Origin: Amborella trichopoda
Lineage: Eukaryota > Streptophyta > Magnoliopsida > Amborellales > Amborellaceae
Length of the DNA: 64,000 nt
Direction of reading: 5' to 3'
Assembly: GCF_000471905.2 (NCBI RefSeq)
Contig: NW_006499691.1
Location: 327,590-391,589 of the forward strand
Part shown: positions 11,291 through 21,515 of the stretch, piece after piece
How the letters are laid out: each line of letters begins with the position of its first letter
Numbering within the stretch: position 1 is the first letter of the stretch
The notes under the pieces: generated by a model
Told to the model about the DNA's origin: nothing
The model's input: the letters and a program-made list of their open reading frames with translations, nothing else
Database searches by the model: none
Program-made: the position numbers and the translations under genes

Positions 11291-11421
11291 TGTGAGGGTT
11301 ATGTCATGAGTACCTTGTGGTGCATGTAAGCCATTTGTATGCCTTTTGTCAGCCACTTGGATGCCACTTGTAGCTCCTGTTTCCCACTTGTGAGCCCTTG
11401 CTTGCCATCTACCCCTATTTG

Positions 11422-11430
11422 CTTATAAAT
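11422..11430 (+). promoter_or_regulatory. TATA box of the Tekay-type 5' LTR
   Basis: CTTATAAAT is followed 25-40 bases later by the CACCAAGAG and CTCTCTC context that plant LTR transcription starts often show. The 3' LTR copy begins downstream of this point, which fits truncation of that copy rather than this being outside the LTR. Confidence 0.45.
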
Positions 11431-11600
11431 GAGCCCCTTCACAAACCACCAAGAGCTTTAGCCCTCTCTCACTCCCACGTCCCCCCTTCTCACTTAGAAG
11501 CTCTACCTCTAGAAGCCTTTGTTGGGAGCTTGGAAAACTTGACCTGTGTGGGGGATTTTGGGACACATTTGAGCACATGTTAGTGGATCTTTGATTAAAG

Positions 11601-14085
11601 CATGAAAAATTTGGCAAAGTATAAGTGTGTTTTTGATAGGAATATGGTTGCATGCTAGTGAAATTGTGTTGTTTGTGCAGTATTATTACATAATTGTTGT
11701 CCTCATTGGCTTGATGAATTTAGTACTGAAAACAAATATGTGAAAGAGAACCCTGTATGTCTAAATTAAGATGAAAAAGGTTTTGTATTAATATCCATTT
11801 TAGTTTAGAAGTTATTGATCATTCTACGCAAGACCGTCTCACTTCGAGTTCCTTCTTAGTCAAATCTGATGATACACCTCAGCAAAGATAATAGGGAGGT
11901 TCCCCGCGCCTTACTTCTGCTGCCATAGCTGAAGATGTGCCAAAACTTTGTTGTGAATTTCCAAGGACCATGTATGTTTTTTTAATGTACTTTTGACTAA
12001 CCAAATGGAGTCCAAATGATTTCAAACTACTTTTAAATAAAGTATGGATATGTCTACTTCAAATTTTATTATGAAATCATGTCTAAATTCCTCATAGTTG
12101 GAAAGTTTTTCCTCTGTTTGTATAGACATGTCATTGTTTTCTGTTGCAGCAGTTTTCAGGACTGTTGCTCATTTTGTATGGAACTTTTGACTGACCAAAT
12201 GGTGTCCAATTACTTAAAACCATTCTTAAATAAAATATGGATGTGTCTACTTCAAATTTGGTTTTAAAACCATGTCGAAATTCCTCATAGTTTGGAACTT
12301 ATGCCTCAGTTTGTATAGATACGTCATTGTTTTCTGTTGCAACAGTTTCTAGGATTGTTGCTCATTTTGTACTGAAATTTTGACTAACGAAATGGTGTCC
12401 AAATGACTTCAAACCATTTTAAATGAAAGATGGGTATGTCTACTCAATGTTGGACTTTGTAACCATGTTGAAATTCTTGATAATGTGAGAATTATGCCTC
12501 TAATTGCATGTGTATGTCATTGTTGTGAGTTGTAGTGGAATTCTAGAATTTTTATGTGTTTTATGAAAGAGTATTCATTGACTAATATGTCTTTGATTTA
12601 GGATAAACCACTTCAAAATGAAAAGCTGGTGAGTTTATTTTGGACCCATGACTAAAATCCCCATGGAATGGAAGTTAGGCCAAATTTTCTATGAGGCCTT
12701 CTTACTGAAAATCCTGTTATGTTATGGATTATTGAATATGCATGCTTAAGATATAGTGAATGCTCATGAATTCTTGAATAGTTGTAATAAGACATGCTTG
12801 GGCATGAATGAATGCTTATGAGATATGCATGTGCCTAGTTGTGATTAGATATGATAAGTTTGTGATATAAACCACTACGCAATGGGACATCCATTGGTAG
12901 TGGGGATCTAATATGGTAAGACTGAGATCTGAAGCATTACACAATGGGACATCCATTGGTAGTATGACATGATATTTTGAGATTAATGAATAAGGCACTG
13001 CGTAACGGGTCATTCGTTGGTAGTATAATATGTTATGATATGATAAGAATGTTAGGCTAGCAGTTAAGATCTTCCCCTGACTCGCAATGATAGGAAGGGA
13101 GTTAGGATATGAATATGAATGATTGGGAGGGTCACGCCCCCCAAATCTTTATGGGCACTACGCATTGGGTCACCCATTGGTAGTGTAACGCTCTTTTATC
13201 GGAATGGCATAAAGAGAGGGTCTTGTCTTGCAAGGCCACAACCTATCAAAAGCCCCAAAGCGCATTGGGGAGTGTGTACGTGAAGACATTACGAAATGGG
13301 TCATCCATTTGTCATTGTCTTCCCTGTTGAGTTTGAGTAGAAGTTCTAAGGAACAAAATTGGCTTGACTTCTATTTCGGGAGTAGGCGACACTAGGATTG
13401 CTTGTATGCGCTATGTGTTTGGCTTACATTGCTAATATGTTATTTTAATGAAAAGATGTGATAGACTATTAGCTCATGCAATGTATAATATTCTGATATC
13501 TTATTTATACTTCTGCCACCATTGTTAAAGAACTTTGATATATGACTCCCTATTGTGACACTTGCACGAATTCTAAAGGGGACGATTACGAATGACATTG
13601 CATAGGCAAGAATAATACATGATGTTTGATCTGCTTATTGGGCTTTATAGCTCATCCCTTTGTCTTTCTCTGTGTATAGTAACAACCTACGGTTTTTGAG
13701 AGCGGGCGGTTAGGCACTCGTGGCTGGCGGTTGAAGTTTCAAGTTTAGCAAGAAAGGCCTTATCATGATAGTAGGTGTCTGTTGGTGGTGGCCATGTAGT
13801 TGTTTTTTTTAAAGAATTGTATTTTGTGGTTGGGCCTATAGTGCATTGGACATGATTGTAATTAAATTTTTGGAACTTGTATATTTATAAGTTGGTTTTT
13901 ATTGTTGTCCAGTTCTTGTACCTTTGTGTTGGTTTTTGCTTTATTTTGTGGTTTACCTTGATTCCGCCTTCTAAAGAGCGTTGAACGCACTGCCACCTAA
14001 GTGGCATTCGCTACCTCTGGTTATGGTCCTGCACTCTGTCGCCCTCTGGCTTATACGGTAGGGGTCAGGGGGCGGGGTTGTGACA
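11601..14085 (+). mobile_element. 5' LTR of a Tekay/Del gypsy element (shared part)
   Basis: This block recurs in the same orientation at 21511-23821, from CATGAAAAATTTGGC to a shared GGTAGGGGTCAGGGGGC...GTGACA end. It ends with CA and is followed by a tRNA-Met primer site and then gag, so it is the 5' LTR. The true left end probably lies upstream, near 10.9-11.1 kb, because a TATA box precedes the shared part. It contains a 194-bp tandem repeat (11940-12530) and a dispersed motif ACTACGCAATGGGACATCC (12872, 12934, 12995, 13156 and 13287, with variations). The pair is diverged by many substitutions and indels, so the insertion is old. Confidence 0.85.
11940..12530 (+). repeat. 194-bp tandem repeat inside the LTR
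   Basis: The anchor TTTTGACTAACCAAATGG occurs at 11991, 12185 and 12378 with small changes. The units share a TGTCATTGTTTTCTGTTGCA segment. The same three-copy structure is present in the 3' LTR (anchors near 21806, 22004 and 22197), so the amplification predates insertion. Confidence 0.85.
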
Positions 14086-14089
14086 ATTA

Positions 14090-14101
14090 TGATGTCAGAG
14101 C
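14090..14101 (+). other. Primer binding site of the Tekay element
   Basis: TGATGTCAGAGC matches the tRNA-Met primer site TGGTATCAGAGC at 10 of 12 positions and starts four bases after the CA end of the LTR. Confidence 0.75.
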
Positions 14102-14199
14102 AGCCAGGATAGGATTCTTGGCCTAGAGAGTCTTAGAAGTGTTGTTAGGGTGGTCTTGAACAACCTGGTGACTGAGTGTTCCTATTTTTGGTCGGAGGA

Positions 14200-15130
14200 C
14201 TCAAGTCAACAATGAAAGTTTTAACAATGAGAATACTAAGGCCCTCGAGGAATTTTTCAAGACTTTAGGGGCCATGACTCAAATAATGAAAGACCATATG
14301 CCGACCTGAGCTACTCTTGCCGCAGATCAGGTTGATAGTGGTTTAATTGAGGCATTTAGGAGGCTGGCACCTTCGACATTCTTGGGGCATGGAGGAGTGG
14401 AGAAAGCTGAGCGATGGAGAAGATAAGTGGAAAAGATATTTGAGGTATTACACTGTTCTGACGAGCAAAAGGTTAGACTGGGGACTTTCATGTTGGAAGG
14501 GGATGCAGAACACTGGTGGGGAACAGTGAAGCAATCCCTGGAGGAGTCAGGGACCATGGTGACTTGGGAAAATTTTCTAAAGGCTTTTGATGAGAAATAT
14601 TTCTCTGACTCAGTCTGAGAGAGAATAGAAGTGGAGTTCATTAAGCTGCAGCAAAGGAGATTATCAGTGAAACAGTATGTAGAAAAATTTGTAGAGCTCT
14701 CCCGTTACGGGCCTCACATTATCAATACAAAGGCGTGAAAGGCGAACAAGTTTGAGAGGGGACTCAGAAGAGGAAGAGTAATTTCAGCCAACCTCAAGAC
14801 CTTCTCCCCCTTAGTGGACCTTGCTATGAAGATCGAGAGAGATTGTGAATAGTTCTGGTTGAGGAAAGAAGGGAAAGTGGGGGACTGTGCTATCTAGGAA
14901 TTTTAGGAGGAAGGTTGGACCACCTCCTTGGAGAGAGTTTAGGGGAAGGAACCCTTAGGGCAATACAAAAATTCAAAAGACCTTCCCCGGTGATGTGAGG
15001 GATAATCGGCACCCGGTCTACTCTTATTTTGGTTTGAGTAACCATTCTGCGGCCAAGTGCTATAAGAAGGTGAAATCATGTTTTTGTTGTGGCAAGCTCG
15101 GCCACCTGATCAAGGACTATCGAGTAAAGG
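14200..15130 (+). pseudogene. Tekay/Del gypsy gag relic
   Basis: The capsid-type gag domain is readable from FRRLAPSTF (about 14356) through KIFEVLHCSDEQKVRLGTF and GDAEHWW to VTWENFLKAFDEKYF near 14610. It continues after a stop as IEVEFIKLQQRRLSVKQYV. Downstream, 15020-15125 has the tandem cysteine motifs typical of this lineage, ending in CFCCGKLGHLIKDY, where the last zinc ligand is tyrosine instead of cysteine. Stops replace arginine (SV*ERIE) and glutamine codons. It belongs to the chromovirus branch of Ty3/gypsy and follows directly on the 5' LTR and primer site. Confidence 0.9.
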
Positions 15131-15149
15131 GGTCAAAGAACCGAGCAAG

Positions 15150-15400
15150 GACTCAAGGTCGGCTGTTTGCGCTTACGGAGCACGAAGCCAAGGCGTCTAC
15201 CTCTATAATCCGAGGTATGCTCTTTGTCTGTGGTATGGAAACTAGAATCTTAATTGACCTTGGATCTTCTCATTCTTTCGTTGCACCTCACTTTGCGTGC
15301 CACATAAATGTTAGGCCTTCACTTCTTGACTGGACTTTGGCAGTAGCACACATATGGGGGATTTTATAGCACTAATATGGTAAATAAATAATGTGGGGCT
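15150..15400 (+). pseudogene. Tekay/Del gypsy protease relic
   Basis: The sequence LFVCGMETRILIDLGSSHSF is the protease entry of Tekay/Del elements, which use Asp-(Leu/Ser)-Gly-(Ser/Ala) in place of DTG. The frame stays open from 14995 to 15369 together with the end of gag, then is broken by the stop before IDLILLNIQDFEIILDMD. Its role would be to process the gag-pol polyprotein. The catalytic Asp and Gly are present, and the enzyme is cut short. Confidence 0.8.
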
Positions 15401-15481
15401 TTTTTTGAAGGGTGTGTCCTGCCTATAGACTTGATACTTTTAAATATTCAGGATTTTGAAATAATTTTGGACATGGACTAG

Positions 15482-16402
15482 TTGTCCACACATCATGCTA
15501 CAGTTAATTGTTATGATAAAACTGTGACCTTTAGATGCCCAAACCAGCATGAGTTGCACTTTGTTGGTATTAAGGATGCTTCCTCTTTACATCTTATCTC
15601 TGTCGTTCAGGCTTCCCGTCTTTTGGCTAAGAGATGTATTGGATATCTAGCCTATGTAGTAGAGAATCAGAATGTCCAGTCCAAGTTAGAAGAGATACTA
15701 GTGATAAGAGAATACCCATAAGTTGTTCCTGAGGAGTTGACCTCTTTGCCTCCAGTCAAAGAGATAAAGTTCGAAATAGACGTGGTCCCTGATACTACTC
15801 CCATCTCCAAAGCCCCTTATAGGATGACCCCAGCCGAATTAAATGAGCTGAAAGAGCAATTGCAGGAATTGTTGGAGAAGGGGTTCATCATACCCAGTGT
15901 ATCACCTTGGGGTGCACCTATTCTATTTGTGAAAAAGAAAGATGAGGCCATGAGACTTTGTATAGACTATCAGCAGTTGAATCAGGTCAAAGTAAAGAAC
16001 AAATACCCCCTTCCTAGGATTGACGACCTCTTTGACCAGCTTCAAGGGTTCAAGTATTCTTTAAGATTGATCTTCGGTCGGGCTATCATTAACTACGGGT
16101 CAAAGAGGAAGATGTTTCCAAGACCACATTCAGAACCAGATACGACCATTATGAGTTTTTGGGAATGCCTTTTGGGTTGAACAATGCCCTGGCTATTTTT
16201 ATGGATCTGATGAGTAGAATTTTCAGACCTTATTTGGATATTTTTGTGGTGGTATTTATAGATGATATTTTAGTGTATTCGAAGAACCTAAAAGAGCATG
16301 AGCATCATCTAAGAATGGTCCTTCAAACTCTGAAGTCTGAAAATTTGTATACTATGTTGAGTAAGAGTGAGCGTTTGAAGACATTTTTCAGTACCATGGG
16401 TC
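15482..16402 (+). pseudogene. Tekay/Del gypsy reverse transcriptase, truncated
   Basis: Reverse transcriptase copies element RNA to cDNA. The spacer STHHATVNC leads to the conserved [43 protein letters not shown] and [18 protein letters not shown] one-base loss near 16060 shifts the frame. The next part (KIDLRSGYH, a stop where glutamine is expected, LRVKEEDV) then reads in the adjacent frame to [13 protein letters not shown]. The catalytic box is present as VVFIDDILVYSK at about 16255-16282. Similarity ends after SKSERLKT near 16390-16402, where Tat LTR sequence begins. RNase H, integrase and chromodomain are all missing. Confidence 0.92.
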
Positions 16403-16407
16403 CCCGA

Positions 16408-17850
16408 TGCGGAATAAAAGAGAGAAACTGGTCAATAACGCTTGAAAAACAGTGGGAATTTTGACAGTCTCAGAATAGCCCCAGAACAGGTCAAGATCTT
16501 TATAAGGACTCTTAAAAGTCTCCTGCCAAGTTTCGTCACATTTCGATATGTCTAAGGCAGTACGGACTAGAAACAATTTTGATAAAATCAGCCTCTTGCA
16601 CCCTGAAACGGACCTCTATAACTGGAACCCTACTCTCGAGGCATCAAACAGTCATGGGACTATCGCTATTAGATCTGACATGGTTGAAAACCCTCAGGGG
16701 TCAAATTTCAGCAGAAACGGACACTCCAGGAAGAAGTTATGCGTAAAAGACCAAAACAGGAGGAGTCGCACACTATTCTCATGGGGCCACCCTGTAACTA
16801 AACTCCATTAAAACACAGTCACAAACAGTGACCTTGAGACATCCATATCTCCACCTTTCAAGATTGGATTGCGCTCAAACTTATTGAAACATGTTCGTCT
16901 CGTTGAAACGAGCATTTTGATATGTGGCACATCTCGTGACGATGTCGGAGCAGGGAGAAAAGCTAGAGAGAAGTTTGTGATTTGAAGAAACATGTTGCAG
17001 AAAATCAGCAGGACATCCACTCACTCGAGTGACCAAATCATAGTGCCCACCAACCCGTTCGACGCAAGACCAGTTGAATCGCGTGCATAAGGTCCATGAC
17101 TATCACTAGTCTGAACTCCACAAGTGATGAACGGTCAGATTTTGTACAAGATCAAGTCAAATTCACTGTTGATTCCGGTAATCAGAATTCCAAATTCCGA
17201 ACAAAAGTTCAAGATTGTCAAATCTTCATTCGAGCACCAAATCGCATCCCGTTTGTTGCAACACGATCGTGGTGATATTCCCAGTTCAATTCAGCGAAGA
17301 AATCGAAGAAAAACATCAAAATGAAGACGCACTATCAATCAAAAGTATTCAAGATATATTCAAATTTCAAGTTATGTGATCATGCCTTTAAAGTGTGATT
17401 CATGGCTTAAAATTATTATCAAATTGATCGTAGCATCGAGCCCTACACGATGGCAATCATCTTTTGTTCATTCGGAGGCCGGATAGTCAATGGATCGTCC
17501 GAGAAGAATCAAGAACATGTCTAGTTCTCTGTAGGGATTATTTTGGAATTTCTTTAATTGTTAGGCAGGGGAAAATCAGTCATTTTACACCTCATTTTCT
17601 TATTTTCTTTAATTCAGATAAACCTTAATTATCATCAATTAGGGTTAGTTTTGGGTAATCCACCCACATTTTAGCCTTAGTTTATAAATAAACGCTACCT
17701 CTCATTGAAAAGGGGTTCTTAGCTTTTGGACTCACGAAATCATTGTACAAGGATTCAACTCATGATCAATAAAAATTAAGGCTTTCTTGTTGAGTTCTTT
17801 TGAGCATGTCTTAGAGAGAGAGAGGAGAGAGAAATTTTAGTGCGGTACCC
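16408..17850 (+). mobile_element. 5' LTR of a Tat-lineage gypsy element
   Basis: The sequence changes at the break in the Tekay RT, and a TG start (TGCGGAATAAAAG) is available at 16408. The block has no coding similarity. It ends in a promoter-like zone with TTTATAAATA (17681) and CAATAAAAA (17767-17775), like U3-R of an LTR. Part of it (TCTCAGAATAGCCCC...AAGTTTCGTC) resembles 53189-53250, the other Tat LTR. A Tat RT follows downstream. The right end of the LTR is not fixed, since the 3' copy has been deleted. Confidence 0.6.
17681..17775 (+). promoter_or_regulatory. TATA box and polyadenylation-like signal of the Tat LTR
   Basis: TTTATAAATAAACGC at 17681 is followed at 17767 by CAATAAAAA, the arrangement expected for transcription start and end signals in an LTR. 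Confidence 0.45.
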
Positions 17851-17861
17851 TTCCCATCTTC

Positions 17862-18125
17862 AAGGTATTTTCTCTCTCTCCCCTTCTCTCTCTACAATTC
17901 TCCTTTTCTCTCTTCTTCTCTTTCTTCTTCTTCATCTGTCTTCTTCTGAGTCTTTCTCAGAGACCATGCATGACAGTGGGAGTGTCGTGCATGCCTCTTA
18001 CTTTCTTCTCCCTCTTTCTTTTCTCTCTCTATTCTCTCTTTCCCCTCTTGTGGTTTCGTAGGTCGTGCATGGCAATGGCAGTGCCATGTGCGAGCTTCTT
18101 TCTCCCTCTCTTCGTTCATCTCTTT
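17862..18125 (+). repeat. CT-rich leader with GTCGTGCATG repeats
   Basis: Pyrimidine-rich TCTCTC tracts alternate with GACAGTGGGAGTGTCGTGC-like segments (near 17970 and 18062). Comparable CT-rich, tandemly organised tracts occur at 50.0 kb and 55 kb next to the other Tat-like sequences. Confidence 0.7.
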
Positions 18126-18359
18126 TCCTCAACATAGTTCACGCACGGCATTAGTTGTTATTGTGCAAAGTGCCATCTGAAGGAGCACACGTTGAGCCGG
18201 GCCACGCTCAAGCTGCGGGTCGAGCTCCTGTTTTGGTTTTAGGATTGGTGTCACACGTGGCGATGCATTGCCGACCATAGACTATCTCTCTTTCTTATCA
18301 CGTGTCGCAGACGGCGCTGCTCATCACTGTCCACAAGCATGTCTTCAGTGTCCTGCGTA

Positions 18360-18610
18360 CGCGCAGACAATGATGTCTATCGTTGCCCGCGGGGATCTCA
18401 CTCGCGCTTTGCGTCTATCGTAGGCAGTGATGCCTATTGCTGCCTGCGAGGGTCTTACCGGTGCTTCACACCTATTGCAGACGGTGATACCTATCCTTGC
18501 CCCCGAAGGGTCGTGGTGATGCTCACAGCCATTCGCTGGCCTTTTTTTGCGCCATCTGCCTGTCGTAGACGACGATGCCTATCGCTGCCCCGGAAGAGTT
18601 GCTGCTGCCT
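18360..18610 (+). repeat. 60-bp tandem repeat that stays open in one frame
   Basis: Four degenerate units share the core AGACGGTGATGCCTATCGCTG-like sequence at about 60-bp spacing. In the open frame 18339-18911 they translate to units such as ADNDVYRCPRG, GSDAYCCLRG and DGDTYPCPRR. Because 60 is a multiple of three, the frame stays open and gives a 190-codon ORF. I consider the ORF a by-product of the repeat in the element leader, not a gene. Confidence 0.7.
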
Positions 18611-18846
18611 TCCCGTGTCACCAACGGTGATAGCCAACACCGTCTGCAGTTCATTTCTCACCCTTCCACCGCAAGCAGCAGTGTCTAACGCCATTCAGGG
18701 GCCATGGCACTGTTCCTGGCTATGGGCGGCAATGCCTAATTCCGCCGTCGTCTCGTGTCTTCTCTTCGTTCTCTTTTCTTATCCTTTTTTCTTCCATTAT
18801 TGCTTGATTAAAGGACAGACTCAGTCTAGCATTAGCGATCTGGCTG

Positions 18847-19030
18847 TCGAGCAGTATTGCCGTCATGTCGGTTTAGAGTACCATGCATGTCTTGCTGCCA
18901 CACCAGATTAGGACGGTCATATCAGCCTTGGTTTCGAGTAGTACTATCGTCGCGTCGGTTTGAGTTACTGTGCCCGTCTTACTATCACTCCATGTCGGTC
19001 ACTGTACTTGTCTAGCTATCATACCAGTCT
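18847..19030 (+). repeat. 87-bp degenerate tandem repeat
   Basis: TCGAGCAGTATTGCCGTCAT at 18847 recurs as TCGAGTAGTACTATCGTCGC at 18934, both followed by GTCGGTTT. A third, weaker unit follows. Confidence 0.65.
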
Positions 19031-19263
19031 CGTTCCCTCGTCAAGTCCTCTTATTGTTTCTAAGCTTATTCAAATCCTCTTCTTCATCACCCTAACTTCT
19101 CATCTTCTTTGCCATATGAATGTGCACATCTGTGCATGTTCGCCCTAAGACAAGGTGGGTCCCCCGACCTACTTGTCTTGCAAATTAACCATGTTAGTGC
19201 TTTGCAGAAAATAAGGAGATTGCAGGTCAAAGGAGGAGATTCCAAACTAGTTGAAGCAGCTAG

Positions 19264-20355
19264 GGGGCTTTCCGTCATGATCTAAGAGGGCGCCCGCGAG
19301 AGTCAGCCCGAGTGAGTCACAGACCCAGCTGAGGTTGGTCCCCACCTCACAAATAAAATTCCTCTCTCACTAGTTGGGCATCTACCCTTGTTCTGTGAAC
19401 AAGGATCCCGAGAGAGCGATCTCAGGTCTTGGGTCCTTTGAACCCGAGACACGTGTCACCCTATCAGTCTACTATGGACGAAGTAGGCTCAAATCTCTAA
19501 AGCATGAGGGAGTCCGCGAAGCTAAGGCTATTCATCAGCCCAATAGGATGGACCAAACACCTCCCAAGGGATCTAGAAGGAGACGAGCACCTAGGTCAGC
19601 TCGCTGAAGGAACCACATTCCTCCTCCACCTGTCGAGGAAGAATTTCTCGAGCCCCTTCCTCAACTGTCGACCTCACAGGACTTCATCCCTGGAGCAACT
19701 CGCCTTATCCCTTCGTCCAATCAGATGGAAGTTGCTGAGTCATCAACTGCTCTAGACTCGTCCAATACGGGTGACGACGTTAAAAGCATCTCCCAATGGT
19801 CAAAGCCGGGGCAAGACCTAAAATACCCCCTGCACATCTCCAATTCTGGTGACGACGTAAAAAGCTACCCAGGACACTCTAACTCCGATTCTTCTTCTTC
19901 TCCTCCCTCTTCCTCTATATCTCTTTCACAGGTGCAGCTTGGCAATGTCTAGACTTCAAAGCTCTAAATATAGAGCTCAAAGGCACCAACATCAACAGGT
20001 CGCACTAGAAGTGCCTAAGAAAGATGCCAGCCCAAGTGGCTGGATTCTTAACCGTCATCGATGCCCTGGCAGCCCAAGCCAAGTCCAAGCCATCTTCGAG
20101 CTCCTATTCCCATGAGGCCTATAACATGCATGAAGCACCACCCAGCTCGGGGCAAGTACCGAGTGACTCCAGTCACGATGCCATGGACTCCACGTTAAAA
20201 GTTTACCCTTTCATTGCCTGCTCTAGCTAGGGACCAGAAATCGTCTCCCACAATGGGACCCTCCTAGAAGTTGAAATGTCAGGATCATGGGTCTTTGCAC
20301 TCGAGATTGATAAGAAGCATCCTGAATCCCCTGACGAAGAGTTGCAAGAAGCTCC
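19264..20355 (+). pseudogene. Tat element leader and decayed gag region
   Basis: It begins with GGGCTTTCCGTCATGATC and then TAAGAGGGC, a block also present at 56822-56850 after the second CT-rich leader. The following 1.1 kb should hold gag and protease, but I could not recognise either domain. Short open runs such as MPAQVAGFLTVIDALAAQ and a Ser/Asp-rich segment with the twice-occurring SN.GDDVKS (19755-19870) are visible. The space is shorter than a normal Tat gag-protease, so part is probably deleted or too decayed. Confidence 0.4.
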
Positions 20356-21515
20356 GGAAGAGTGAGAAGAAGGTTGTTTGGCCACAATTGACGAGCTTGA
20401 AGAGATAAACTTAGGGGATGAGTCCGACCTAAGGCCAACTTTCATCTCGAGAAAAATGTCCCCAACGGAGAAAGAAAGTTATATTTCCCTCCTCCAAGAA
20501 AGTTGGGACGTCTTCGCCTGACATTATCATGAGATGCCCGGTTGAGACCCTCAAATCTCTATCCATCGTCTAGGTATTGACCTATCCATCAAACCCATAA
20601 AGCAGAAATCAAGAAGGTTTAGACCCGACCTCGAGATGTAGATCGATGCTGAGGTGAACAAGCTCAAGCAAGCTGGATTCATACGTGAAGTCAAATACCC
20701 AAGATGGCTCGCAAATGTTGTCCCAGTCAAGAAGAAAAATGACCAAATCAGGCTATGTATTGACTTTCGTGAGCTGAACACCGCCTGCCCCAAGGACGAC
20801 TTCCAACTGCCATTCACCGAGATGCTTGTTGATTCCACGGCTCATTGCCAAATCTTCTCCTTCATGGATGGGTATTCTGGTTATAATCAGATCAGAATGG
20901 CACTAGAGGATGAAGATGACATTGCATTCTTGACCCCAAAAGGTATCTTTTACTACACTGTGATGCCTTTCGGGTTAAATAATGCCGATGGCACGTACTA
21001 GGGAGCCATGACCACCATCTTCAAGGACATGATGCACAAGGAGGTTGAGTGCTATGTGGATGACTCGGTGGCGAAGTCTAAAATAAAGAATGCTTACATG
21101 AAGGACCTTAAAAAGGTATTTGAGTGGCTGCGGTGTCACCAACTCAATATGAACCTCTTGAAATGTGCCTTTGGCGTACGCTCAAGAAAGATCTTAGGGT
21201 TCATCGTGAGCTATCATGGGCTGGAGATTGAGCCGGTCAAAATCAAGGTAATCCAGGACATGCCACTGCCTACAACCCTGCATGAGCTTCGGTCTCTCCA
21301 AGGGTAGCTGGCCTACATTCGAAGGTTCATCTCGAACCTCTTAGGACGATGCAAGCCCTTTTCACACTTGCTGAAGTAGGACACTCCCTTCATATGGAAT
21401 GAGACGTGCCAAGCTGCACTTAATGATATCAAGCAGTACTTGTTGAATCCTTCGGTACTCTCCACGTCGGTGTTAGGAAGGCCTCTCATTCTATACGTGA
21501 CTGCTCTTGACATGA
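20356..21515 (+). pseudogene. Tat gypsy reverse transcriptase, truncated
   Basis: The conserved Tat pol entry is seen as DELEEINLGDE and RPTFISRKMSPTEKESYISL, then FRPDLEM, a stop, and EVNKLKQAGFIREVKYPRWL. RT motifs follow: [52 protein letters not shown], and the catalytic box CYVDD at about 21050-21064. LGFIVSYHGLEIEP and AYIRRFISNLLGRC lead to the beginning of RNase H (RPLILYVTALDM). Stops sit at the positions of Trp, Gln and Lys codons. The reading ends in the middle of the RNase H domain, exactly where Tekay LTR sequence begins. Confidence 0.92.
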
